From positions 74,625 to 138,624 of the forward strand of contig NZ_KB907867.1 of assembly GCF_000382245.1 (NCBI RefSeq): a DNA stretch of 64,000 nucleotides, in the 5' to 3' direction. Below are positions 52,971 to 59,779 of the stretch, piece by piece (the stretch's first letter is position 1; the number at the start of each line of letters is the position of its first letter). Below the pieces are notes generated by a model, which made no database searches, was not told the DNA's origin, and was given only the letters and a program-made list of their open reading frames with translations. The stretch is from Kushneria aurantia DSM 21353 (GTDB lineage Bacteria > Pseudomonadota > Gammaproteobacteria > Pseudomonadales > Halomonadaceae). The position numbers and the translations under genes are program-made.

Positions 52971-53058
52971 ACATAACGCCCGGCTCTGCGGCAGGCAAAA
53001 GTGCAGGCCGCTTTCCGGCCGAAATTTTTTCCTGTCCGACAGAAGCCGTTTGTTAACA
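52971..53058 (-). other. attC: attC recombination site
   Basis: The site runs from ACATAAC to GTTAACA. The arms CGGCTCTGCGGCAGGCAAAA and the complement of its partner (CGGCTTCTGTCGGACAGG) pair with extra bases on one side, the attC hallmark. It lies 3 bases from the brnA stop. Confidence 0.8.
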
Positions 53059-53060
53059 GT

Positions 53061-53285
53061 TCACTGCCACTCAATTTTTAGATCCTTGTGTGACTGAGCG
53101 CAATCCCGTAGATAGAGATTGATAAGGCTCTGGTACGGAAGGTCCTTTTCCTCGGCAAGATTCTTAAAGTACGCAACGGTATCTTCATCCAGCCGGATCG
53201 TAACCTGCTTCTTGAGTTTCTTGGCGTATGGATTCTTGACGGAATCGGAAAAGTCATAGTTATCGCGCATGTCTGTACCCTTCAT
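53061..53285 (-). CDS. brnA: BrnA antitoxin
   Basis: 74 residues, ribbon-helix-helix type. KKQVTIRLDEDTVAYFKNLA gives the beta strand and first helix, and YQSLINLYLRDCAQ the second helix, as in BrnA antitoxins. It neutralises BrnT and represses the operon. It overlaps the brnT 3' end by 26 bases (53260-53285); ATG 53270 is an alternative start. Confidence 0.88.
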   Translation of the reverse strand: MKGTDMRDNYDFSDSVKNPYAKKLKKQVTIRLDEDTVAYFKNLAEEKDLPYQSLINLYLRDCAQSHKDLKIEWQ

Positions 53286-53556
53286 ATGTTTTTCGTTCTC
53301 GCCTATTTGCCTTACGGGCAGAGATAATTCGGATCACCTCACCATCTCTAACGCAGTGACATACAACCAACAAGCGAGAATGGATGCTCGTGCCGAGGAG
53401 AATGAACCGGTCCTCCTCTTCAGAATGGTCTGGGTCAGCTATAAGACGTGCAAACTCATCCGTAAAGGCAGTTTTAGCCTCCTGGAACGAGACGTCATGC
53501 TTCGTGCGATTAGCGGCATCCTTACGAGGATCCCAGTCAAAGGAATAGTGACTCAT
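53260..53556 (-). CDS. brnT: BrnT toxin
   Basis: 98 residues. FDWDPRKDAANRTKHDVSFQ at the N-terminus and RIISARKANRRERKTYEG at the C-terminus are the BrnT signature. These proteins are RelE-fold ribonucleases that block translation. ATG 53556 lies inside a palindrome that also contains the -10 box, so the transcript may have almost no leader. First gene of the pair; both fill one cassette. Confidence 0.92.
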   Translation of the reverse strand: MSHYSFDWDPRKDAANRTKHDVSFQEAKTAFTDEFARLIADPDHSEEEDRFILLGTSIHSRLLVVCHCVRDGEVIRIISARKANRRERKTYEGYRHAR

Positions 53557-53590
53557 AACTACATTGTAGTTACTTTATAATTATTGTCAA
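53556..53590 (-). promoter_or_regulatory. Promoter and operator of brnTA
   Basis: On the minus strand TTGACA (53585-53590) and TACAAT (53563-53568) are 16 bases apart, a near-consensus sigma-70 promoter. TAACTACA and TGTAGTTA (53556-53572) form a palindrome that covers the -10 box and touches the brnT start codon, so a BrnA-BrnT complex bound here would block transcription. A cassette with its own promoter can be expressed deep in an array. Confidence 0.7.
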
Positions 53591-53607
53591 GCCGCCGGGC
53601 TAGATAC

Positions 53608-53686
53608 TGTTAACCGCCCACCATCACCGGTGGCAAAACCGGAGCGGAGCGAAGATTTTGACATCCGGTGCATGACCTGGTTATGT
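53608..53686 (-). other. attC: attC recombination site
   Basis: The site runs from TGTTAAC to GTTATGT. TAACCGCCCACCATCACCGG pairs with the complement of its partner (TAACCAGGTCATGCACCGG) with one extra base in CATGCACC. It sits 6 bases from the higA stop. Confidence 0.72.
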
Positions 53687-53692
53687 GTTGCT

Positions 53693-53980
53693 TCAAGCGG
53701 CGACAAGCTTCTTGACCTTGAGCTCTTTACGATGCTGCTCAGCATGCCAGAGCTCATACTGAGACTGCTGATTCAGCCAACTCTCTGCCGAAGTATCAAA
53801 CGCAATAGAAAGCCGAATAGCCATCTCTGGACTAATACCAGCTTTGCCGTTCAACACAGCACTCAGGGTTTTTCGACTGACTCCCAATGCTTCTGCAGCG
53901 GCCGTTACAGAGAGGCCCATAGGCTCCAGACAAAGCTCACGCAACACTTCACCAGGGTGGGAGGGGTTGTGCATCAACAT
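53693..53980 (-). CDS. higA: HigA antitoxin
   Basis: 95 residues. [20 protein letters not shown] followed by [20 protein letters not shown] is the HigA/VapI helix-turn-helix, and [20 protein letters not shown] the C-terminal helix. It normally binds and inhibits HigB and represses the operon. It starts 10 bases after the broken higB gene. Confidence 0.92.
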   Translation of the reverse strand: MLMHNPSHPGEVLRELCLEPMGLSVTAAAEALGVSRKTLSAVLNGKAGISPEMAIRLSIAFDTSAESWLNQQSQYELWHAEQHRKELKVKKLVAA

Positions 53981-53990
53981 CGGCGATACC

Positions 53991-54270
53991 TCAGTGGTAA
54001 TCTTCGTAGTTCACTATCTCGGCGTCTCCGTCCTCGAACCGGAAGGTCACGCGCCATTTACCACTGACCGTTGCTGACCAAATTCCAGCGCGATTCCCCG
54101 AGAGTTCGTGCAGCCGAAGGCCTGGCAAGTCCATATCTTTGACGTCAGATGCTGCATTTAGCCTACCAGGAAGTCAGTCGAAGCCTCTTCGCATGAGCGG
54201 CCTGGATCCCTGCGGTGCTGCCGGACTTGAAAAATTTGGCCAAGCCCTTGTGATTGAAGCTTCTAATCAT
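53991..54270 (-). pseudogene. higB: higB toxin gene with a frameshift
   Basis: ATG 54270 opens MIRSFNHKGLAKFFKSGSTA and continues to AKRLRLTSW followed by TAG. In a second frame the sequence resumes with RLNAASDVKDMDLPGLRLHE and ends [12 protein letters not shown] before a stop at 53991-53993. Joined, this is a full HigB (RelE-fold, ribosome-dependent mRNA interferase). The total of 280 bases is one more than 279, so a single inserted base near 54165 explains the break. The toxin is dead while higA is intact. Confidence 0.82.
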
Positions 54271-54309
54271 GCTGTGAGCGTGACCTGCAACGTATCGGGT
54301 GTCAATCGC

Positions 54310-54408
54310 ACATAACGCCCACGCTCAGGTGCGTTTGAGGCGATGCGAGCCTTTGCGGCAGCAAAAGTGCGCAGCGGGTCAAACGTCACCTGCAACGTGT
54401 TGTTAGGT
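54310..54408 (-). other. attC: attC recombination site
   Basis: The site runs from ACATAAC to GTTAGGT. ACGCTCAGGTGCGTTTGA pairs with the complement of its partner (ACGTTGCAGGTGACGTTTGA) with extra bases. It lies 8 bases from the stop of the membrane protein gene. Confidence 0.8.
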
Positions 54409-54415
54409 GTTCCTA

Positions 54416-54802
54416 CTACCAACATGAGTGCTCCGACGTTATCTCGTGATTTTGAGAGTAATCGCATTCACAGGTTTGATAGTTGAAGCTGCCGCCTGAA
54501 TCAAGACAGCTGTCCGAGACAGTTTCTGCAGAAAAGTACGCCAAGCCAACCCCCACAGGAAGAAGAACCAAGGGAACAACGCTCGACGCGAAAAAGGTGG
54601 ATTTGATTCCAAGACGGAGCCCCTTGAAGCCCTCTCGGATAGCTACTAACACAACTATAAGCAGACCGCCGCCAATTGAGATGTGTGTGAATGAATCACC
54701 ATGTAAGCCCACTACCAGAAACATTGGACCAAACACGGCCCCGAGCCAGGCGACTGCAACGCCAAGAGCGTTGACGTACGTTACGTAAGGATCTTTTGCC
54801 AC
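54416..54802 (-). CDS. Cassette-encoded membrane protein of unknown function
   Basis: 128 residues from GTG 54802. A TTG at 54826 is excluded because it lies across the cassette core at 54814-54820. Hydrophobic segments are VAVAWLGAVFGPMFLVVGLH, ISIGGGLLIVVLVAI and SSVVPLVLLPVGVGLAYFSA, so three membrane spans are likely. The C-terminal tail has four Cys in CLDSGGSFNYQTCEC and HSCW, suggesting disulphides or a metal site outside the membrane. No family recognised. Confidence 0.6.
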   Translation of the reverse strand: MAKDPYVTYVNALGVAVAWLGAVFGPMFLVVGLHGDSFTHISIGGGLLIVVLVAIREGFKGLRLGIKSTFFASSVVPLVLLPVGVGLAYFSAETVSDSCLDSGGSFNYQTCECDYSQNHEITSEHSCW

Positions 54803-54813
54803 GTTATAAGAAC

Positions 54814-54911
54814 ACCTAACGTTCAAGGATCAGGCGCGAATCCGCCGCGCCACAACCCGCAGAGTGCCGAAAATATGGACGCGGGTTCGTCGACTGCATC
54901 CGCTTGTTCGG
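54814..54911 (-). other. attC: attC recombination site
   Basis: The site runs from ACCTAAC to GTTCGGC. The left arm GTTCAAGGATCAGGCGC pairs with the complement of the right (AAGCGGATGCAGTCGACG) imperfectly, with an unpaired base near GGAT-CAG. It is followed by a stretch without a clear gene. Confidence 0.65.
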
Positions 54912-55235
54912 CTGCGGAAATTTCACTTGTCGTCGAGGAACAACGTGTACGCGCACTGCCAGATCACTGAGCCGGGAGACGTGGGAGGCGATATTCTATG
55001 GCTAAGCTCGCGCCGTTGCCTTTCGGTGGCTGCTGAATGAACCGGTCACCGGGTATCATAACGGACCGCATAGCGGAGCAGCAAACCGGCATCCGATGAT
55101 GCGCTCCTGGGTAACCGCCAACGAGCCGGTGCCATTGGCCTGCTTGAACTTGAACGGAGGGCGCACCACTCCTTTTCGCCTTCTGCGTTCCGTGCGCCTT
55201 GCCCTTCATCTCGTTCGGCGATTTATTCAGCGTTT
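54912..55235. other. Cassette without a recognisable gene; holds a MITE-like end
   Basis: Between two attC sites there is no supported gene. The minus frame at 54964-55251 codes a 95-residue polypeptide rich in Arg/Pro, but its N-terminal third is simply the MITE-like end in translation, so it is not called. The segment resembling 19680-19736 starts at about 55184. Confidence 0.45.
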
Positions 55236-55242
55236 TCCTAAC
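55184..55242. mobile_element. MITE-like terminal segment, second copy
   Basis: TGCGCCTTGCCCTTCATCTC and CGATTTATTCAGCGTTTTCC match 19688-19734 with few changes. The outer end runs directly into the core TCCTAAC of the attC at 55236. No matching left end was found, so this is a truncated copy or a one-ended remnant. Confidence 0.55.
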
Positions 55243-55313
55243 GCGCGCCATAAGCGGCCGAGTGAAACGAGGGCCGACGCACGGAGTGCGCGAACTTAAT
55301 GGTCTGGTTAAGC
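55236..55313 (-). other. attC: attC recombination site
   Basis: The site runs from TCCTAAC to GTTAAGC, with CCATAAG on the left pairing with CCATTAAG on the right complement (one extra base). It lies 5 bases from the stop of the GNAT gene. Its left core overlaps the MITE-like end. Confidence 0.68.
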
Positions 55314-55317
55314 CTCG

Positions 55318-55782
55318 TCACGGCAAAACCTTACGCATGAGTGCGTTAGGAACGACTACTCCCCGTAACTCGGGCGCCCGTCGCTCACTTATATAAAACC
55401 CGAATTTTTCAAAGAAAGGCTGTGCCGTCCGACTAACGTCGGACGTCAGTTCTGTCAAACCAAGCGAGACTGCCTCACTGTGAAGAGTTGACATCAATAA
55501 CCTTCCGACTCCCTGACCTGGATGATATCCTGAGACGAAAAAGTGATCGATATAGCCGGAAGGCTGCACGTCAGCATAACCAACAATCTTTCCGCCAATC
55601 TCTGCGACAAATGGCTTGATATCACGAATCTTCCGTACCCAAAGCTCCTGATCCAGGCTTACCGGTGCCCAGGCATTAATCTGCTCCGGTGTGTAGTCGC
55701 GGCTTGCAACAAGATGAATCGCCGAGTGAAAGACCTCGAAAAGCTCACGCTCTTCACCAATACGAAAGCGACGGATATGCAT
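55318..55782 (-). CDS. GNAT-family N-acetyltransferase in a cassette
   Basis: 154 residues. IRRFRIGEERELFEVFHSAI, AEIGGKIVGYADVQPSGYID, HFFVSGYHPGQGVGRLLMST (acetyl-CoA loop Q/GVGRLL) and PFFEKFGFYISERR are the GNAT motifs in order. It acetylates an amine with acetyl-CoA. GNAT enzymes are among the commonest cassette products; here the substrate is unknown and no aminoglycoside acetyltransferase signature is evident. ATG 55782 has AGGAG upstream and is 15 bases inside the core. Confidence 0.88.
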   Translation of the reverse strand: MHIRRFRIGEERELFEVFHSAIHLVASRDYTPEQINAWAPVSLDQELWVRKIRDIKPFVAEIGGKIVGYADVQPSGYIDHFFVSGYHPGQGVGRLLMSTLHSEAVSLGLTELTSDVSRTAQPFFEKFGFYISERRAPELRGVVVPNALMRKVLP

Positions 55783-55796
55783 TATTGCTCCTGTGA

Positions 55797-55901
55797 GGCT
55801 AACGCCAAAGCTCAGTTACCGGCCGAAGCAGCTAGGCGGCTGCGTAGGCAACCCAAAGCGCGGCACCGTTTTGGGCGGCCAACTGCAGCGATTCGTTATG
55901 T
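55797..55901 (-). other. attC: attC recombination site
   Basis: The site runs from GGCTAAC to GTTATGT. It belongs to the same sequence group as 8761-8861: CTCAGTTACCGGCCGAAGC, then CCCAAAGCGCGGCA and CAACTGCAGCGATTCGTTA. It is 5 bases from the stop of the NIPSNAP-type gene. Confidence 0.82.
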
Positions 55902-55905
55902 TCTC

Positions 55906-56211
55906 TTAGTCGAAAACGGGCCTCATAAACGACCGTTCATAGCTGAAATAGCACTGGGTCTTTTCGTAATGCTCCATAGCTGCTTGGCACTCTGGATCGG
56001 TTGAAGCCTTCGCCCTATAGGCTTCGTATTCCGCGAGGCTCGGGAACGAAAACATTGCAACAGCAATGTTGTTCGCGCCCTCATGCGGCAGGAAATAACC
56101 ATGGTGTTGACCGCCAAATTTCTCTACAAGAGGTATCCAAAGCTTTGCGTAGTGTTCGAAATCCGCCACTTTCAGCGGGTCGATCACATACCGCAGACAG
56201 CAAGTAACCAT
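55906..56211 (-). CDS. NIPSNAP-family protein in a cassette
   Basis: 101 residues from ATG 56211, which has GGAG at the right spacing; ATG 56214 is an alternative. A frame extending to 56250 would cross the cassette core at 56227 and is rejected. VTCCLRYVIDPLKVADFEHY, EKFGGQHHGYFLPHEGANNI and FSFPSLAEYEAYRAKASTDP are typical of the NIPSNAP/DUF1330-like ferredoxin fold. The biochemical role is unknown; bacterial members are small cytoplasmic proteins. Confidence 0.82.
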   Translation of the reverse strand: MVTCCLRYVIDPLKVADFEHYAKLWIPLVEKFGGQHHGYFLPHEGANNIAVAMFSFPSLAEYEAYRAKASTDPECQAAMEHYEKTQCYFSYERSFMRPVFD

Positions 56212-56226
56212 CATGTCTCCTTCAAT

Positions 56227-56303
56227 ACATAACGCTTGGTTAACCTGCAAATTATGGAGTGCGCAGCACGGAATGATTTGTCGGGTTGAACCACTGGTTA
56301 GTG
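56227..56303 (-). other. attC: attC recombination site
   Basis: The site runs from ACATAAC to GTTAGTG. GGTTAACC in the left arm pairs with the right-arm complement GGTTCAACC, leaving one extra base. It overlaps the stop of the gene at 56298. Confidence 0.7.
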
Positions 56304-56560
56304 ATTAATCTGATCATCGCCATGATCTATCGACAACACTATGTCCGTAATAGCCCTACGCTCAACTTCCGTGGCTTCAGTTAGAAGCTTTACCAAGTCT
56401 ACAGTCATAGTAATTCTAGACTCTCGACCATCTGCCATGTGTTGGTGCTTAACAGCTTTAGGCTTAAAGCATTTTACAAGTTCGCTTAACCCTTTATCAT
56501 CCGTGAGAAATTCCACTCTCGGATAGCCAAATCCATTGCGGCCATGATGCTCTGCCTGCT
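56298..56560 (-). CDS. 5'-truncated cassette gene abutting the integrase remnant
   Basis: The frame is open from 56567 to a stop at 56298 and reads QQAEHHGRNGFGYPRVEFLT followed by DDKGLSELVKCFKPKAVKHQ and TMTVDLVKLLTEATEVERRA. A GTG at 56516 could start a 72-residue product, but the upstream in-frame sequence looks coding and is cut exactly where the intI remnant starts. The real N-terminus is probably lost. The family is not recognised; the C-terminus is acidic (DHGDDQINH). Confidence 0.5.
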
Positions 56561-56737
56561 GGATACGCTACTTCATTCGCTTTCATGGCATGCGTCACCC
56601 CGTCAGCATGGATGCCCCTGAAGTGAAGGCTTTCCCGGAACACCTCGCACTATGTGGTGGCGGCTACACAGCACCAGGCGCTGAAAGCCATCGTGTTCCT
56701 CTATCGCCATGTCCTTGAGCAGAGGCTTCCATCTTAA
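56560..56737 (+). pseudogene. intI: Integron integrase remnant (N-terminal domain)
   Basis: One frame from 56560 reads WIRYFIRFHGMRHPVSMDAP then EVKAFPEHLAL. A second frame continues VVAATQHQALKAIVFLYRHV and LEQRLPS before TAA at 56735-56737. IntI proteins have WIRRFIxFHxxRHPxxMGxxEVxxFLxxLA followed by VAxSTQNQALxALLFLYxxVL, so both pieces match the N-terminal SAM-like domain in order, with a frameshift. The catalytic Arg/His/Arg/Tyr domain is absent. It points away from the minus-strand cassettes, which is the canonical integron arrangement. Confidence 0.82.
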
Positions 56738-56847
56738 TGGCGGGTGTCAGCAAAAGACAGTATGACCTCCTGTTTCACGTCGCGCTTCAATCACGCCGTC
56801 TCCCTGCCCATGCGCCAAACCGGTCGACAATGGCGCATGGGCGCCAC

Positions 56848-57468
56848 TCACGGCGACAGCCCGATACCGCGCAGAATCGTGCTGGTCACCGTCTGCACGG
56901 CGTGCTCGAACTGCAGGTCATCGAGCGGGGCATCGTCATTGAGCAGGGAGATCTGATAGTCGAAGTCAGCGTAATGCTGGGTGGACGCCCAGATCATATA
57001 AAGCAGATAGGCGGGGGCGACGGGTAGAATCAGTTGCGCGTCGATCCAGCGCTGAATCCGCGCCTCGATCTGTCTGGCCCACCCGTAGAGGTTGTCGCGC
57101 AGGTAGTCGCCCAGCACCGCCCCGCCCTGCATGACCTCGGTGGCCCATACCTTCGAGCCGGCGGCGCGGGTGCGCGAATGGGTCATCTTGGCGCGAATAT
57201 AGGTCGACAGCACGATGCGCGGGTCGTCATACATCTCGAAGCAGAGGGCATCCTGCTTCCAGATTTCGAGCAGCCCCAGCAGCACTTCGCGGTAGAGCTC
57301 CTGCTTGGTCGAGAAGTAGTAGTGCACATTGGATTTGGGAATGCCGGCCAATCGCGCGATCTCGGCCATCGAGGCGCCGGCGTAGCCCCTTTCGGCAAAC
57401 ACCTGCTCGGCCGCCAGCAGGATATTGTCGATATTGCGCTGACGAATCTCGCTCTTGCGCTTTGCCAT
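56848..57468 (-). CDS. TetR-family regulator of the RutR type
   Basis: 206 residues from ATG 57468; a frame extending to 57516 has no better support. The helix-turn-helix is LLAAEQVFAERGYAGASMAE and GIPKSNVHYYFSTKQELYRE. The ligand domain contains LLYMIWASTQHYADFDYQIS, a segment very close to that of E. coli RutR, which senses uracil and thymine. It is the natural candidate to control the reductive pyrimidine operon at 45-52.5 kb, from which it is now separated by the cassette array. The perfect palindrome at 46930 is a candidate binding site. Confidence 0.88.
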   Translation of the reverse strand: MAKRKSEIRQRNIDNILLAAEQVFAERGYAGASMAEIARLAGIPKSNVHYYFSTKQELYREVLLGLLEIWKQDALCFEMYDDPRIVLSTYIRAKMTHSRTRAAGSKVWATEVMQGGAVLGDYLRDNLYGWARQIEARIQRWIDAQLILPVAPAYLLYMIWASTQHYADFDYQISLLNDDAPLDDLQFEHAVQTVTSTILRGIGLSP

Positions 57469-57747
57469 GCAGTGCCCCGACTCTGGTTGTGCCCGCCTGG
57501 CAGCCGAGTCTAACACCGATCCTTCCGGCGAAGCCTGACACTTGCGCCATTACTCAGGCGTCCAGCACCGTCGGTCGGGGCTGACGTGGGTTACCCCAGG
57601 GTAGCGGGTGGCGTTCACGTCTGGCCAGGTTTTTTACGACCATCATCTGCACTCGGCGAAAGAGAGACACCTTGATTGTGTTGTCATCGCTATCCGCAGC
57701 CGGCAACATTGTCGGTTTACGGGTGTCGCCGCTCTCGCTGAGCATTT

Positions 57748-59184
57748 ATGGACTACGACTTTCTCACTACCCTGCGCCGTCAGCACCCGGGCTGGCGGCT
57801 GCTGGCCGCCGACCACGGGCCGCTGGTGGCCGCGTTCCTGCACCGTTATTTCATTGCGCCGAACCAGCGCACTTTCGCCGAGGCCGAACTGGCGTCGCGG
57901 CTGGAGGATTTTCTGTTCCACCTGCGCGAGCGGTTGGGCGAGGAGGCCTTTCCGAAAGCGGCGGGACAGTATCTGAACGACTGGGCAGCCGATCAACGCG
58001 GCTGGTTGCGCAAGTATTATCCCCACGACAGCGACGAGCCCCATTACGATCTGGCCCCCGCCACGGAAAAGGCGGTGCAGTGGCTGATGTCGTTGCAGGG
58101 ACAACGCTTTATCGGCGCGGAATCGCGGCTGCTGACGGTGTTCGAGCTGCTGCGCGAAATCAACGAGGGCAGCGAGACCGATCCACGAGCGCGCATCGCG
58201 GAACTGAATCGGCGCAAACAGGCCATCGAGCAGGAGATCGAGGAGATCAACCAGGGCCGCTTGCGGATGATGGACGACACCCGGCTGCGCGAGCGTTTTT
58301 TGCAGATGTCGGATACCGCCCGCGCCCTGCTGGCGGATTTTCGCCAGGTGGAGCAGAACTTCCGCGATCTGGATCGCCAGGTCCGCGAAAAGGTCGCCGC
58401 CTGGGACGGCGGCAAGGGCTCGATGCTGGAAGAAGTATTCGGCGAGCACGACGCCATCACCGACACCGACCAGGGTCGCACCTTTCGCGCGTTCTGGGAT
58501 TTTTTGATGTCACCGAGTCGGCAGGAGGAGCTCTCCGCGCTGCTGGAGAAGGTGATGGCGCTGAACCCGGTACGCGAATTGGCACCCGACCCGCGCTTGC
58601 ACAGAGTGCACTACGACTGGCTGGAGGCCGGTGAGGCCACGCTGCGCACGGTGGCTCGGCTCTCCGAGCAGTTGCGCCGCTACCTGGACGACCAGGCGTG
58701 GCTGGAGAATCGGCGTATCATGCAGCTACTGCACGGGGTAGAACAGCACGCCCTGGCGCTGCGCGAGGCGCCGGCCCGGGCGCCGGGAATGCCTCTGGAC
58801 GCCCCGGCACCGGCAGTAACGCTACCCCTGGAGCGGCCCCTGTATCGGCCGCCGCTGAAGCCGCGCATCGAACAGCGCTGCCTGGCCACCGGCGATGCCG
58901 ACCTGGAGGCCGACGCGCTGTTCGATCAGTTCTACGTCGACCGGGCAGCACTGCGCTCGCGGCTGCAGCGCTTTTTACAGACCCGCGATCAGATCAGTCT
59001 GGCGGCGCTGCTGGAACACAGCCCCCTGGAGCACGGCCTGGCGGAATTGGTGGCCTGGCTGGCGCTGGCCGCCGACGACCCCGGAGCGATGATCGATGAC
59101 ACCAACGCGTGCGAAGTGAGCTGGTACGACGGCCATGGCAGACTGCGCCGCGCCACCGTTCCCGATGTAATTTTCAGCCGGTGA
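57748..59184 (+). CDS. jetA: Wadjet subunit JetA (DUF3375, MksB/MukF-like kleisin)
   Basis: 478 residues. DFLTTLRRQHPGWRLLAADH, then FLHRYFIAPNQRTFAEAELA, ARIAELNRRKQAIEQEIEEI (a coiled coil) and MLEEVFGEHDAITDTDQGRT fit the DUF3375 family. In Wadjet systems JetA is the kleisin that joins JetC dimers. The C-terminal part, rich in Pro near residues 345-375, links to a winged helix. It is followed 4 bases later by jetB on the same strand. There is no strong ribosome site upstream of ATG 57748, which follows CGCTGAGCATTT. Confidence 0.9.
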   Translation: MDYDFLTTLRRQHPGWRLLAADHGPLVAAFLHRYFIAPNQRTFAEAELASRLEDFLFHLRERLGEEAFPKAAGQYLNDWAADQRGWLRKYYPHDSDEPHYDLAPATEKAVQWLMSLQGQRFIGAESRLLTVFELLREINEGSETDPRARIAELNRRKQAIEQEIEEINQGRLRMMDDTRLRERFLQMSDTARALLADFRQVEQNFRDLDRQVREKVAAWDGGKGSMLEEVFGEHDAITDTDQGRTFRAFWDFLMSPSRQEELSALLEKVMALNPVRELAPDPRLHRVHYDWLEAGEATLRTVARLSEQLRRYLDDQAWLENRRIMQLLHGVEQHALALREAPARAPGMPLDAPAPAVTLPLERPLYRPPLKPRIEQRCLATGDADLEADALFDQFYVDRAALRSRLQRFLQTRDQISLAALLEHSPLEHGLAELVAWLALAADDPGAMIDDTNACEVSWYDGHGRLRRATVPDVIFSR

Positions 59185-59188
59185 TGAT

Positions 59189-59779
59189 ATGAGCGACAGT
59201 CAAACCGATACCCCCTCCGACCTCTCACCGCTCTTGATCCACCTGCTCAAGGGCGTGCTCTATCGCGACCAGCAGGAGACGCTGTGGCAGGCGCTGATGA
59301 CCCTGCAGGGTCGGGTGCGCGATTACGTAGCGGTACTGGGCCTGGAGCTGGCCCTCGACGAAACGGAAGGCTACGCCTATCTGCGCCAGGTGACAGGTGG
59401 CGAGGAGGACTCCGGAGTGCCGCGTTTGGTGCCGCGCCGCCAGCTCTCCTACCCGGTCAGCCTGTTGCTGGCGCTGCTGCGCAAGAAACTCGCCGAGCAC
59501 GATGCCAGCGGCGAGCATCCGCGGCTGATCCTCACCCAGCAGCAGATCGTGGAACTGGTGCGCCTGTTTCTGCCCGATACCGCCAACGAAGCGAAACTGG
59601 TGGACCGCGTGCAGGGCGACATCAACAAGGTGATCGAGCTGGGCTTTCTGCGCCGGCTGCGCGGTCAGCACGACCGCTACGAAGTGCGCCGCATCCTGCA
59701 GTCGTTCGTCGACGCCCAGTGGCTGGGGGAGTTCGAACAGCGCCTTCAGGAGTACCGGGAGCACGCCGATGCAAAATGA
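59189..59779 (+). CDS. jetB: Wadjet subunit JetB (DUF4194, MukE-like)
   Basis: 196 residues. [20 protein letters not shown] at the start, then [16 protein letters not shown] and [20 protein letters not shown] are DUF4194 hallmarks, and [20 protein letters not shown] the C-terminal winged-helix end. JetB clamps the JetA kleisin to the ATPase heads. It overlaps the jetC start by 11 bases. Confidence 0.9.
   Translation: MSDSQTDTPSDLSPLLIHLLKGVLYRDQQETLWQALMTLQGRVRDYVAVLGLELALDETEGYAYLRQVTGGEEDSGVPRLVPRRQLSYPVSLLLALLRKKLAEHDASGEHPRLILTQQQIVELVRLFLPDTANEAKLVDRVQGDINKVIELGFLRRLRGQHDRYEVRRILQSFVDAQWLGEFEQRLQEYREHADAK

Noticed and set aside
54964-55251. 95-residue minus-strand frame in the gene-less cassette
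   Set aside because: Its first part is the MITE-like end, it crosses the attC core, and it has no start signal.
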